Of a DNA stretch of 64,000 nt, positions 20,691 through 32,499 are shown piece by piece. Below the pieces are notes generated by a model. That model was given only the letters and a program-made list of their open reading frames with translations. It was not told the DNA's origin and ran no database searches. Location: contig OY986435.1 in NCBI GenBank assembly GCA_963920525.1, forward strand, positions 269,495,574 to 269,559,573, written 5' to 3'. Position numbers and translations under genes: made by a program. This DNA comes from Dichetophora obliterata. Its lineage: Eukaryota; Arthropoda; Insecta; Diptera; Sciomyzidae. Every line of letters starts with the position of its first letter. Position 1 is the stretch's first letter.

Positions 20691-21503
20691 ACTCTTGGTT
20701 TTCCGAAGAAACATAGTATTATACACAGGATTAAGACGGAAATCTTTAAAGGTAAAAATCAATGCCGAAAATGATGTTCAGCTCAAAGGTAACCTACGAT
20801 GTGAGTATTGAGATGCGCACAAAACGGTACGTGAGTGCTTGCGAAGAGATAAGAAGAAGCAAATGGATAGCTTTGCTGAAGATGATGAACTTTCAGCAGG
20901 AAGGGATGATTCAAAACAGCCTTGCAAAATAGCAAAAAAAAACTACTCCGGTCGCGAGAAAATATTGACTGAAAGATAATTTTTGCTCACTGCTCAAACA
21001 CGAGTTCGTTATACAGTCAACAAAGTCGATCCCACCTGTACCCGAAGTCTTAAAAAAAAACAAAGTGCCAGGGTTGGACGGTATGCCCAGCGACTTACCC
21101 CGAAGAGTGGAAAGATGTAGTGATTATTAAATTTCCCAAGAAGGGTAACCTTAAAAATTGCAAGAGCTGGTGATTACAACCTTCCACTTGGAGGAGTAAC
21201 GTTACAAGGGCAGAATCAAGTCTTCACTAAAAAGATATCAGGCAAGCTTTCCAAGCGGAAGGTCATGTGTCGACCACATAAACACACTACGCATTATCCT
21301 CGAACAAACAGCCGAGTTTACATCACGTTAGTGAAGTTTGAAACAGCATTCGATCATGTAAACCGTGATTGTATATAGAAATCCCTGACCTCGAAGAGGA
21401 ATACCCTCAAAAATTGGTACTATCATCAAGAAATTCTACGAACGCGCTCTTCGCCTTGTTCTGCACAAAGGAAAGTACCTCGACGATTTTTATGTACGGC
21501 AAA
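20691..21503 (+). pseudogene. RTE-like LINE linker and reverse transcriptase, heavily decayed
   Basis: Plus-strand remnants in all three frames: the linker RECLRRDKKKQMDSFAEDDE near 20830, NKVPGLDGMPSD near 21060, EEWKDVVIIKFPKKGNLKNC near 21105, RSCVDHINTLRIILEQTAEF near 21262, and motif A region VKFETAFDHVNRDCI near 21335. In motif A the expected VDFEKAFD reads VKFETAFD, so the catalytic Asp is lost. It ends at about 21503, where another LINE fragment begins. It probably belongs with the endonuclease at 18740-20105. Confidence 0.72.
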
Positions 21504-21504
21504 G

Positions 21505-21950
21505 AGTTAGGTTAGGTTAAGGTGGCGGACGGTCAAAGACGAGCCCACATAGGCAGGATATTTTGTCCGTTGTGATACCACAGAGGAGCTATTCCTTCCC
21601 TCCTGCTCTCCTAAGCACTGCTGTGGAACCAATCTGAATTAATTATAAAAAGCAATAGACGCCTAACGTCGACCTCCTCAAGATCCCTGAGATCATCAAA
21701 AAGGAGGCTACCCAGATGCTTATATCTTCTGCGGGATAGAGCGGGGCATGAAGAGAAGTAATGCGATACCGTCTCCTCCTCTACACCATCCTTGCAACTT
21801 CTTCAGAAGTCATTCACATAAACCCTCATTCTTAAGGCATGCCTACCTATAAGACAGTGCCCTGTTATAACGCCTTTCAATGTGGAGCGATCTTTACTCG
21901 CCATTTGAGTGAGCTTCATCGTTCGTTTTTCAGTAAAACTACATGGTTAG
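21505..21950 (-). pseudogene. LOA-like LINE C-terminus and 3' UTR fragment
   Basis: Minus strand: ITGHCLIGRHALRMRVYVND near 21870, then CRSCKDGVEEETVSHYFSSC and PALSRRRYKHLGSLLFDD, a Cys-rich tail typical of RNase H LINEs of the LOA/R1 type. After the stop, the 3' UTR contains TGGTATCACAACGGACAAAA. The fragment ends in the TTAACCTAACCTAAC-like sequence at 21505-21522. It shows the same domain type as the element at 17150-18712 but a different sequence, so it is a second family or subfamily. Confidence 0.7.
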
Positions 21951-21951
21951 A

Positions 21952-22287
21952 AATCTTGAAATACAACACGATTAGGGACAACTAGTGATGCAGTATTTGC
22001 TAAATATATTGACGACATAATATCTATAACATACGTTTGCTATGTAAGTTTTTATAAACCCATAATTTCATTAATAAAATTCCATAATAATATTTTAACA
22101 ATTTTAATATTTTAATTTTAAAATGTAAAAAAATACAATAATAATATTGAAATGTAATAAAATTTACTGTTGTGATTATAACTTGTGTAGTTTTTTAATT
22201 AACTATATGTTTTTTTAAATTTTGAATTTCAAATCTATGAAGCTACGAAAAAGCTTTGATTCTCTCGTGTGTCCAACAACGCATCTG
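21952..22287 (+). mobile_element. Helentron 3' fragment, copy 3
   Basis: Plus-strand copy: endonuclease C-terminus codons for NTTRLGTTSDAVFAKYIDDI at about 21953-22012, the AT-rich 3' UTR, then AAAGCTTTGATTCTCTCGTG and TGTCCAACAACGCATCTG ending at 22287. It abuts the LOA-like fragment on its left. Confidence 0.75.
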
Positions 22288-23995
22288 TTTTTTCGGTAAT
22301 TATTTTGTTACCATAACTTTTTAATACAAAGGTGTCTAAGACCGTAATAAATAAGAAACATATATTATCAAAATATACCTTTCACTTAAAGTTATAAATA
22401 TTTTAAATTATCAATAATTCTTTTCTTTGAATATACTTCTTTTTGTTTGGAAAAAGTTTTAACTTTCAGGATTTAAAAAAAAACTAATGACTGTATGAAA
22501 TTTTCATAATTTTGACTAATTACCTGTCAAAACACATTTTTATTTTTATGGAATTAAAAAAAAAAACCCTTTGTCATCCTAAAATCGAAAAAGCGCACCG
22601 TGCGCACTAAATAAAACTTGGCCTAAGCTTAAGCATCAAGCAGCTAAAAAAGAAGATGGAAAGAATTTGTCGTCGCCCTCTTGTTGTGATATTGTATTGT
22701 TGCCTCTACCGCAAAACCAAATCGGGCGATCAGTTTCCATTGTCAGCACTCGGCCATTAATTACAGAATAGTTTCTGGGGATACGGAATTGTGATATGAG
22801 TCACAACACTATGCCCCACGATGGGTTAAAGAAACAGAAAAAGAAGAAAGTTTACACCATTACTTACTAACTTTTTTAAACTTTTTTTAAAATTTTAATT
22901 CAAGTCTGTAAACATAACAACTATATTAAAGGCATATATTTAGTTGTTTTCTTATGTTTTATGTTGGCAAAGAGCTTAACTTAAAGTTAGTACATTTTAG
23001 AGTAAATTAAAATCCTAAATTAAAAATAGTCCGACGTACACTTTTCAAACGCAGATACACGTTTTTATTCGATTTGAGGAACAAGTATGCAGAAAACATC
23101 ATCAAGAGTTTCTCCAACTTTTGAGACCCCCAAAGTTGCTACCCAGCTAGCCGATTTTTCTCCTTTTAAAACAATTTGGTCTAATGCTCAACTAAAGTTT
23201 TTCTTTTCTTAAAAACCATGTTTTTTGTTAAAAACACCTCATTAAATAATAACACAGTAAAAGTTTTTTTATATCCATGCAAAAATTTAAATGCTGTAAT
23301 GGCTTGAGCATATATCTCTCTTAAACTTATAAAAGTAAAATTCAAAAACTTATTTCTTCAGCGAAACAAAGAAATTGTTTTTCAATCGAGAACAAATAAT
23401 TCAAAACCACATACATATGTATATATGTGCTTGTCATCCCCTTCATGCTGTCGGGCACACAACTGGCAGTGTTTTCCTTTTTGCTTATAATAACAAAGGC
23501 AATAAATATAAATTTCACAACCATGCCAAAGGCAACCCTAGCACGCGCATCAGTCACGAGAAAATTCTAATGCAGGATGTTTTCATAGTGGTTTTATGTC
23601 AAAACAAAAAGGAGAGTAATAAGCAGGGGATGCCACCGCAACTCACACTCCACACGCACACACATACAGCCTGTCATTTGTCGAGCTGCCTACTGATAAC
23701 ATTATCATCCGGGAAATCGTGTTGAAAACGGGGATGATCGTTGCTATCAGAAAACATAAAAAAGTTGTTAAGACTAAGTTGTTACTGATGCTGCTGCTGG
23801 TGTTGATTGCCAGTAACAACGGCAGCAGCATAAAAGCATTAGTGTCAAAAGTTTTTTTTTGCTATATTGTACATTATCCTTCATAACGGAAATATAAATT
23901 GGCTTGTTTTGGTGGAAATTAAAATTTGAAATTTTTTAAGGGAACTTTTTGATGTTTTCAATTTTAATATGAGATATCATTTAAACTCTTATTGC
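22288..23995. other. Non-coding stretch, no gene recognised
   Basis: AT-rich and unassigned. Frames at 23342-23557 and 23375-23725 have no family signature and contain an (AC)n-rich part (CACACGCACACACATACA near 23653). A CTGCTGCTGGTGTTG patch lies near 23790. A GC-rich mini-palindrome GCGCACCGTGCGC occurs near 22593. Confidence 0.5.
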
Positions 23996-24170
23996 ATTTA
24001 TTTATTTATTTATTTATTTACGTGATGGCTAAACCTTAACAGGTTTTATAGCAAATTAAAAATTATAAAATAAGATATTTAATACAATTCAAAATTAAAA
24101 GTATGATTTTGATTGAAGTCATGTATTATTAACAAACTAAAAAGTTTTAATAAATTGCTTAAAGTATATA

Positions 24171-25258
24171 CAGTATCGGACAAAACTAAAGCACGGAATA
24201 TTGCTTACTACTATGTAGTTAAAAAAAATTGGAAAACTTGGTTGGATTTAATTTTTTTTTATTATTTTAAAATGATTATACACTAAGTCTACTAAAAAAA
24301 CAAAACATAATAATATTATTTATTTTAAACAAAAAGAATCATATTTAATTGAAAATATTCGTTATCCTTACGCGATAAAACTAAAGCACAGGTTCAATAT
24401 ATTACAAAAAAAATTTTATTTATCTAATTCTTGGTTGCGTAACCCTTATTTTTCATAACTGCTGCACATCTGCGTGGCATGGACTCAATAAGATTGGACA
24501 AGACATTTCCAGAAATGCCTTTCCATGCGATTTCTGCTTGACGGAAAAGCTCGTCCTTATTTTTGCAAGTTTCGCGTAATATTTTACGATCTGCAATTTC
24601 CCATAGATTTTCTATGGGATTGAGATCTAGCGATTGGGCTGGCCACTTTAAAACATCGATCTTATTATTAACAAACCACTCTTTCACACATTTTGCAGTG
24701 TGTTTGGGTCGTTATCCTGCTGAAATATCCACTTTAGTGGCATTTCCTCCTCTGCATGTGGTAGCATAACTTCTTGCAAAATATCTTTATACATAAAACG
24801 ATCCATTATACCGTTTATCTTATGGATTGGTCCGATTCCATGACCCGAAAAACATCCCCAGACCATTACATTCCCTCCCCCGTGCTTTACTGTGCCTTTA
24901 GTATAGCATGGGTCAAGGCGTTTTACCTCTTGGTCTACGCACTAGCTTGAATCCGTCAGAATCCTTTAAATTGAATTTCGATTCGTCAGAGAAAAGCACA
25001 GTTTTCCATCGAGAAGTAGTCCAGTTAAGATGTTCCTTTGCAAATTCAAGCCTGGTCTTTACATTTTTATGGGAAATAAACGGTTTTTTCACGCTTTTGT
25101 ATGTTGCGAAGCCACCATCCACAGCTCGTCTTTGGATGGACCTGGGCGTTATGTTTAATTCCAATTGATTTGCAATAGACCTTGCTGATACAAAAGGATC
25201 CTTTTTAATAATCCGAATAATTGCCTGGTCTTCGCGTTTGGTAAATTGAAAGAAATTG
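24171..25258 (-). pseudogene. Tc1-like DD34E transposase and transposon, truncated
   Basis: A cut-and-paste transposase read on the minus strand. In sense: part of the N-terminal helix-turn-helix (KREDQAIIRIIKKDPF near 25225), then SDESKFNL (first Asp, near 24980), MVWGCFSGHGIGPIH near 24866, IFQQDND (second Asp, near 24725), SLDLNPIENLW (the Glu, near 24610) and the end RCAAVMKNKGYATKN at 24424. Second Asp to Glu spacing is 34, as in Tc1. A one-base insertion near 24929 and a one-base deletion near 24712 break the frame. The left end CAGTATCGGACAAAACTAAA at 24171 follows a TA; AAACTAAAGCAC recurs inside at about 24379, an IR/DR-like internal repeat. The first 60 or so residues and the other terminus are missing; the break lies at the microsatellite at 25259. 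Confidence 0.88.
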
Positions 25259-25289
<31 letters not shown>

Positions 25290-25292
25290 AAA
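25259..25292. repeat. (AAAT)n microsatellite at the Tc1/LINE junction
   Basis: About eight AAAT units join the truncated Tc1 to the RT part of copy B. On the plus strand this is TAAA-type, the reverse of copy B's own TTTA tail, so it is not that copy's 3' end. Confidence 0.9.
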
Positions 25293-25319
25293 AACAAAAG
25301 AAATTGTTTCTGCACTGAT

Positions 25320-26327
25320 TTAATGCAGAACAACTGAAGCGTATTCTAAGATAGGCCGCACTAGGGAAGTGAATAAGGTTTTCGTTATGAAAGGATCATT
25401 AAACTCTTTTGCCCAACGTTTAACAAATCCTAAAGTACTATTTGCTCTATTTATTATTTTATTTACATGAATATTAAAGCGTAGTTTAGGATCCATTGTA
25501 ACTCCAAGATCATTGAAAATATTTAAGAACTCCAATGGATAACCACAAATTTTGAAGGTACATTTAATTGGTGGTTTGCGCGAGAAAGACATATGCTTGC
25601 ATTTCTTCATGTTGAGGTTCATACGGTTCGTTTTGCACCAGTTATGAAGATGATCTATGTCGGCTTGCAAAAATACAGCGTCATTATCGTTTTTAAAAGA
25701 AAGGAAGAGTTTGACGTCGTCCGCAAACATTAAGATGCTAGAATGCATTATGACAGATGGCAAATCGGTTATAAAAAGTAGAAACAGAAGGGGCCCAAGA
25801 TGACTTCCTTGAGGTACTCCTGAAGTAACAGGGAACTCATGTGATTTATTGGGCTTAAAAATAACAGATTGTGTTTTATTGCTTAAGTAAGATTCAATCC
25901 ACTTTACCAACGGTATAGGAAATCCAACAAGACGTAATTTTAAGATCAATAGTTTGTGATTTACAACGTCAAAAGCTTTGCTAAAATCCGTATTAATAAC
26001 ATCAGTCGGCATGCCTATTCCAAAGTTTTCTATAGTTTTTGATGTAAATTCGAGAAGGTTAGTAACAGTGGATTTTCCAGAAAGGAATCCATGTTGGAAA
26101 GGAGACATTAAAGATTTAACGCTATGCGATAGTCGTGATGTAACAATTGCCTCTAAAAGTTTAAGCAAAGCGCTTAATTTTGTGATGCCACGGTAGTTAT
26201 CAATTAAAGACCTATTTCCGGATTTATGCAGCGGAATGATAAATGAATGCTTCCAGGCTGCAGGAAAATAGCAGGATTTTAATGATGAAGTAAATAGTAA
26301 GGAGATTGGAGCTACTAATTCTTCACT
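25320..26327 (-). pseudogene. LINE copy B reverse transcriptase fragment
   Basis: A 282-codon open stretch on the minus strand, equivalent to the RT core of copy A. Motifs: SPFQHGFLSGKSTVTNLL near 26090, NTDFSKAFDVVNHK near 25985 with the catalytic Asp kept, SGVPQGSHLGPLLFLLFI near 25830, and FADD at 25716-25727. Unlike copy A it has no frameshift at the SPFQ position. It ends when the sequence joins the microsatellite. It is truncated at both ends: the endonuclease and C-terminus are missing. Confidence 0.9.
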
Positions 26328-29046
26328 AATTCTTCATTTGACAACATTACCACATCCAATATTTATTAGTCGTCCCAAACTATAACGTCTAATAATGTAA
26401 ACTGCAACCCTCCTCCACGGATTTGCGCGCAATACAAAAAAAATATTTTTTTAAGCGAAGCTTTTCACAGCCCTCGTTCTGTTGATTTTCTTGCATAAAA
26501 ATTTTTACAATCTATAGACGTTTGCGACATGGTTCTCTCTCTCTAAGGGTGAGGTCTTAGTAAACGGTTTTTGCCTAGCCAAGCCGCACATTGGAGCAAT
26601 TAGAGAACACAAGTCATGCATCTTTTTTGCCCCAATGCGTTTTTGAGTTCAGTTCAGCTCGGCTCAGCACAAAGCGTTCACTATGAACGCGGCTTGAGAG
26701 TTTTGTTGCATTTTGCGTACTATTCCAGAAACAGAATTGTAATTGCAAAAATTTCTCACCACTATCGAGATTTCAACTTGCTATCTCTCGATCGTCAGGC
26801 GGAACTCTTAAGACTCAAACATAATTGGCACGATCTGGCTGCAGTGAATGTCACAAATCAACGAAAAGCTAGCTCAAGTTCTGCCAAATACTTAATTAGA
26901 CCGAAATAACTTGAGCGAGCTCGTCTTTAAGTCAATGAAAAGTTGCGTCAATTTGTGTATCAATTCGTTTAGTATGCTTTGTTCAGTTAAATTTGTAATA
27001 ACAGAAATGAATCGTGAAAATAAGTGAATGTTAATTTAAATTTCTTTGAAAGAAAAAAACAGCTGATTCCTTACGGAGCATTCGATTTCAATAGCTTTAG
27101 CTGCAGCCAGATAAAGGCCGCATTCTAGCCGAAAAACTTTTTCGGTTCTCAAGTGTTCAAAAAAAGTGCTCAAGTAGCGAAGTAGCATAAAATATTTTCG
27201 CTATATAAATTGTGACATCTCAAGGAACATGTTCTGTGAGAGCATACCATTCAGCCCGAAAGTTGTGGAACAGTTCTTTCCGCTGAATGCAGGCAAAGTT
27301 TACGAAACTTGACGAAAAAGCTGGCTTGAGCAATTATGGTTTGTACGCATCATTTCTATGTATGTATACCCTATTATGTTGTGACCCTTACCCATTACGC
27401 CAAGTAGGCACATAACGTTTCTTTGTTGATTAGCTTAAAAGTATTAATTTGCTTTCCTTGTCTGATGGATAAGCTCAATTTAAAACTAGGTTACACCAAA
27501 TTAATTTTTTTCTGATCGAGAAGCTCAGTTTAAAACCAAGGCCATTATGTTATATGGCGCGTTACAGATCAACGTTGATGGCATTATAAACATGTGGTCA
27601 ATTTTTTTTTTTTCTTTAGCGTTACACTTGATTGCATACATCTGCAAATATTTCGTTTGGAAGATAGATAGTAGCAATTGTGACAGATATACATTTTTGC
27701 TAAACTAACTTAAATTTTATCTTAACATTGTGAAAAGTTAATTAAGTTTTACCTACTTTCAATAAGTTGCCAAGTTTTTCTTAAACGACGTTACTTGCTT
27801 TAATTACGACAATCTTAGAAATAATAAGTTTTGTGCGGCTAACCGTGAACCTTGGGAGACTGCGGAAATTGCTACAATTTTTCCCATTAGAACGTGCATA
27901 AAACTGCACAAACAAACACATTCACACATGCAAATAAAACTAAATAAATGAATTGCCCTCAGGGGAGCTCAAGACAGACATGCACGCACACATTCATTTT
28001 ATATATCTACCATTTGCAATTATGTGTGTTCATATTATCCCTCATGTACCTATATATGAGGGCACATAAAATTTCGTACCAACAAAAGTGTAAATATATA
28101 GGTACAACGAAAAATAATGGCTATTATATAGCTCTGGTTTTTTCTTTTTGGTTTTTTTTTTAACGAGCTCATGTAAATCGTATTTCACAGAGAGTGAATA
28201 TTTATGTTTATTTTCCAACCCAATACACATTTGATGCTTAAGAAGTAAAAAAAACCAAAGCATACTTATAGGCGCATCAACAAACACATTTATGTGCCAC
28301 ACCCCCAGAGAGCAAATATAATATTTAAACATATTCAGACATTCTGGGGACGCCCATTAATGCCTTTTCCCATTTCGACCAGTTATTCGCATTCTTTCAA
28401 TTCGTTGCTTTTCGATTCTTTAATGTTGAGTATTACATAAATTTATGTTCTTTGGTACACCCGCCAAAAACTTATTTCTGCCACAAAAACATATTATTTG
28501 TTATTAAGGTTAATCCTCCTTTTAAAGGACCGCTGCGTTAACAAAAACAATTCTTCTCATCAGCATAAAAAGGGAATACATAACATATGTGCTTTCGTTG
28601 ACCTCTCCTAGGAATTGATTTTACCTCGTCAAAAACGATAGATACTTGCATTTTAACATACATTTTGCATATCATTTTTTCAACCACTTCTATCCATATC
28701 TTTGAGATATTTCAATGATCTTTGGGTTATGTTCACAAAACGATATAATTTCGAAAAAGTGGGAATAAATAGCTGAATTCTATTGTGTTTGTCAAATTAC
28801 GTGCTTAAAAGATTGATCCATATTGTTTGTGTAGATTCGATGTGCAAACAGTACCAAAAAGTTATGGATATGAGCCAACATAAAGGAGGATTAGTCAATA
28901 TTAAATTATCTTTGCTACAACATTGCCCAATACAAATAACATTGAGCATAAGAAGAATGTAGACAATTTAAACACGTCTTCTTAGCGAGTTGAGAAACTC
29001 AAGTAAAAACTTGTTATTGTTGTTGCAACCTTATAACTTAACCTGT
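26328..29046. other. Non-coding stretch with a short dispersed-repeat fragment
   Basis: At 26443-26520 AAGCGAAGCTTTTCACAGCC followed by CTCGTTCTGTTGATTTTCTT resembles the 3' end of the tRNA-like repeat (42008-42060), so this is a likely third fragment of that family. The frame at 26616-26909 has no family signature. The rest is AT-rich, with no element ends recognised. Confidence 0.5.
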
Positions 29047-29690
29047 AACTTATTGTTGTTGCAACCTGTTGCTTCATGAACTTAATTGGCATTAAGCTTA
29101 TATATAATTCTAAAAAATATTATTTTTTTAGAATTATTAAAAACAATATTGTAATTAAAATATGCCATCATTAACTTTTCATGTAAACACTGGTGCGAGC
29201 CCGACCTATGAAAACAAGTATGTTATTATGTCTCTACACATAAAACAACTTTTTACAAAAAACCTTCTTCACGCCTTCTATGGTTTATACCAGCAAACTG
29301 TTGGAGCCTAGATTGATTCGTGATAAAGAAGTAAACAAAGAGCACAACAAACAAGTCTTTGCAGAATCAATGCAGTCGCTTTTTTGAACCTTTGGTTTTG
29401 CAAAGTAGTAGAAAAACATTGCTTTGAAAGGCGACATACAGCACATAATTCTGTTTTAATTTAACAGAAGGTGTTAGTATAAACTTATCAAAGTGGATGG
29501 TACTGCAGAAGCCACAGAAGACTACTGATGAGTTGATGTAGCTATCAACGAAACAGCTGTCTAGTCTGCTTGGTGGTTTGTTCTGCAAAGAACTTATTGT
29601 TGTTGCAATCTGTTGCTTCATGAACTTAATTGGCATTAAGCTTATATATAATTCTAAAAAATATTATTTTTTTAGAATTATTAAAAACAA
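29047..29690. repeat. Pair of about 99-bp direct repeats, 544 bp apart
   Basis: 29047-29145 and 29591-29690 are nearly identical. Both read TTATTGTTGTTGCAAYCTGT, GCTTCATGAACTTAATTGGC, then a hairpin AATTCTAAAAAATATT with its inverted partner TTTTTTTAGAATT. Between them lie about 445 bases without a clear frame. This could be a duplication, or two short terminal repeats of a very small element; no primer-binding site or polypurine tract was seen. Confidence 0.75.
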
Positions 29691-30830
29691 AAACTTGTTT
29701 TATTTTCCTATCTATTTACAGAGAGAAATCTTGTTACTAGAAACTATTTTTTTTTGTTATTTAGAACATTGAACACAAAAAAGTAGTATACAAAAGACTT
29801 CCAACATTTAAAAATTCGTTTAAAATTTAATAACATCAACATCGAATTTGTGTCTAACGCCAAAAATATAAGCAAATTTTTTAATCAAACTTAAACATGG
29901 AACTCATATATTAATAATGCTGTTGGTAAGGTTTATGGAATGCTTCGTGTGATATGAACTTCACAGTACTTTATCCCACATAAAAGTAGAATGCTTATCA
30001 CGAAAACGTACCTCATCCCACCTGTTGTGTACGAATGTGAGATTTTTAGTAACTGAGACTTCTTGATCTGATAACGCGATAATGGTGTTGACAAGGCTAT
30101 CATTGTGAACGAATTTCTGGCAAAAAACTCAACAAATACTAGAGAATAACCACCGTTTTCACCAGATATAATGATTCTAGGCGACTTTTTTACTATTATT
30201 AAAGATAACAAAATGTGTTCAAAAAATATTTTGATGATTCTGAGATTATTCATCGACTAAGTGTTTTATTTCGAAAGGGGACTTCTTTGAAGACGATACA
30301 GTTCATATGGAAGAATAATAAATATTTTGTGCTTTATTCATAAATTCCTGATACTTTTTGGACAAAATTTTAGTTTGAAATTGAGAATTTTATGAATGAG
30401 TGAGAACGCACAATCTTTTTGCTTAATTCACGCATTCTTTGCTGTGTTTCTCTCCGTGTACAATGACCTGAGGAATCAAAAGTTATCATTTCAGGGAGCT
30501 TTAAAATAATACTGTCACAAGTACTATAGTAAGCAATCAACTTAATACAGAGCTTTTGCTCAAAAGAGAGTTTTTGGAATATTTGGATGAAAGTTTACTT
30601 ATTCAAGTATTCTTACCGCAAAATTTTTCCACAATTTTTTTTTGTAAGCAAAACAAAAACTTATACAGATATGTTAAAAAAAATTTATTTGTAGTTTTTA
30701 TAATAATTTAACAATAATTGCAATTCAAACAAAATCTGACATATCTCTTCAATGATACTGATTTAAGCAAATTAGCCAAGCCCATTTTTAACCGACTTCA
30801 AAAAGGAGTATGTACATCGATTACTCCTAA
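29691..30830. other. Non-coding stretch
   Basis: AT-rich, no gene recognised. The last part (ACCGACTTCAAAAAGGAGTA at 30791) leads into the tandem array. Confidence 0.5.
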
Positions 30831-31334
30831 GTGGGTGGTATTCAATATAAGGGCGTGGCAATATAAGAAAATCTTTGTATATCGAATAATATTAACACTA
30901 GAGTACTGAAATTTTGTACAGGGGCAGCCACAGTTATTAAAAGTTGTGTTAAAAAAGTGGGCGTTATTCGATAAAGGGCGTGGTAATATTAGAAAAATAC
31001 TGTGACTCGAATAATATTGTTACTTGGGTACTGAAATTAGTTACTGGGGTAGGCATAATTATGAAAATTTACTCTGAAGGAAGTGGGCGTTTTCGGACAA
31101 AAGGGTGTGGCAATATAAGAAAAATGCTGTATCTCAGTTAATATTGACACTACGGTATTGAAAATTGGTACAGGGTTAGGAACAATTATTACAAATTATG
31201 GTCAAAAAGTGGGCGTAATTCGATAAAGGGCGTGGCAATCCAAGAAAAATACTGTTTCTCAGTGAATGTTGACACTAGGGTACGAAAATTCGTTACAAGA
31301 ATGGGAAAAATTGTTTTCATAATCTCTAAAAAGG
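30831..31334 (+). repeat. 126-bp tandem repeat, four units
   Basis: Units start at 30831, 30957, 31083 and 31209, with exactly 126 bases between starts. Each unit starts GTGGGYG, has GGGCGTGG about 19 bases in, then AAGAAAAATRCTGT and a TACWGRGGYAGG-like segment. Units differ by many substitutions but no net indels. GGGCGTGGC words are shared with the Helitron-like pieces at 15880 and 48915, so the array may be the internal repeat of a Helitron-type element. Confidence 0.92.
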
Positions 31335-31343
31335 AAAAAATAT

Positions 31344-31814
31344 AAACTTTTTAACAAAAAAAAAAACCAACTATAAAACCACTACAAAGTAAAAAATAAT
31401 TTTAAATTACTTTTCGCATTAAACCTTGGTCAAATTTGTTAATTTATTTATATATATTATTTAATTGAAAATCTTAGTACTATAATTTTTTTTTATTTTG
31501 TACTATTACCATGTATATATCAATTTCTCCATGAATAAAAAACCTTTAAAGTCGGCGCTTATATAGACAGACTTTTATAAAATAAACGCTGTGGCTTTAA
31601 AGGTTTTATATTCATGGAAAAATATATATATTTATGATAAGAATACAAAATAGAAACAAATTTATAGGAAAAAGATTTTCAATATAATAATATGGATAAA
31701 TAAATTATAAAATTTGACCAAGGATTAATGGAAAAAGTAATTAAAAATTATTTTTTACTTTGTAGTGGTTTTGAAGTTGGTTTTGAAGTTGGTTTGTTTT
31801 TTGTTAAAAAGTTT
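31344..31814. mobile_element. Large palindrome (foldback or MITE-like), about 470 bp
   Basis: Left arm from AAACTTTTTAACAAAAAA at 31344 to about 31570; right arm from about 31580 to TTTTTTGTTAAAAAGTTT ending at 31814. Landmarks pair across the centre: CCACTACAAAGTAAAAAATA with its complement near 31755, CTTGGTCAAATTTGTTAA with its complement near 31713, and ACCTTTAAAG with CTTTAAAGGT. The loop is only about 10-20 bases. There is no coding capacity. It begins 10 bases after the 126-bp array ends. Confidence 0.8.
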
Positions 31815-32499
31815 TTTTACTACCCATAAATCAATAAAAATAATATTTATTATATGTTTTTGATATATAAATAAAACTATGTTTTGATACATAACCCCAG
31901 TATTTTACTGTTTTAGTTATTGCATTTCATTAATTCATTATAAGTCTTGTATTTAACATGTTTCGATTGTAAAACTCTGGATTTTGCACATCCAACCAAT
32001 AATTTATCTTTACTTCGTTTTAATTAGACACAATTCCATGTTTCTTAATAATAAAAAATTTGCTAAAAGTTTTAAGCTTTTCCTAAAACATTTTATCAAA
32101 TGGTGCCCAATTTAGTGTGCCCCTTCCCCTATCATTATCATATCTAGTTCGGCCCCACTCGGCAAAAAATAGTTACAGAATATTTTTACTATTTTTTTAT
32201 AATAAATATCGGTGATTACATGTCAAAGCGCCCACGTTTCTGACATCACTATTTTTGAAAATTTTTAATCTCTCTTAGTGGATAGTTCTTCTGAAAATGA
32301 TTATATCTGCGTACTTTTTTATAATTTTAAATTTTGTTTTCAACATATACACTGTGAAAAATTTTAAAAAAATCTTAAAAAATACAATTAGTTCTTGATT
32401 TCAAAAAGCCGTAAACCGTAAATTGAACAGAAAAAATTGTTGATATATTTTAAATGGGTCTTTTTGGTGGTGTTCTTATTTTGTGGCATTTTTATGACA
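31815..32499. other. Non-coding AT-rich stretch
   Basis: No gene or repeat end recognised between the two palindromes. Confidence 0.5.

Larger units (their letters stand above)
23996..26327 (-). mobile_element. CR1/Jockey-like LINE, copy B, 5'-truncated and split by a Tc1 fragment
   Basis: The 3' end (23996-24170) matches 1507-1684 of copy A, with a cleaner TTTA-repeat tail on the plus strand. The RT part (25292-26327) matches copy A from about 2648 to 3705. The 960 bases of copy A in between (C-terminal RT and most of the 3' UTR) are replaced by a Tc1-type fragment and a TAAA microsatellite. The 5' truncation at about 26327 follows ACTAATTCTTCACTAATTCT, a small local duplication. Copy B agrees with A at well over 90 percent by eye in the RT. 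Confidence 0.88.

Noticed and set aside
23375..23725. A 116-codon frame
   Set aside because: Includes an (AC)n microsatellite giving His-Thr repeats; no family signature.
26616..26909. A 97-codon frame
   Set aside because: No recognised motif and no supporting context; could be chance in a slightly GC-richer patch.
30831..31334. CRISPR-like array
   Set aside because: Whole 126-base units repeat with no conserved short repeat and variable spacer pattern, and the DNA is from an insect.
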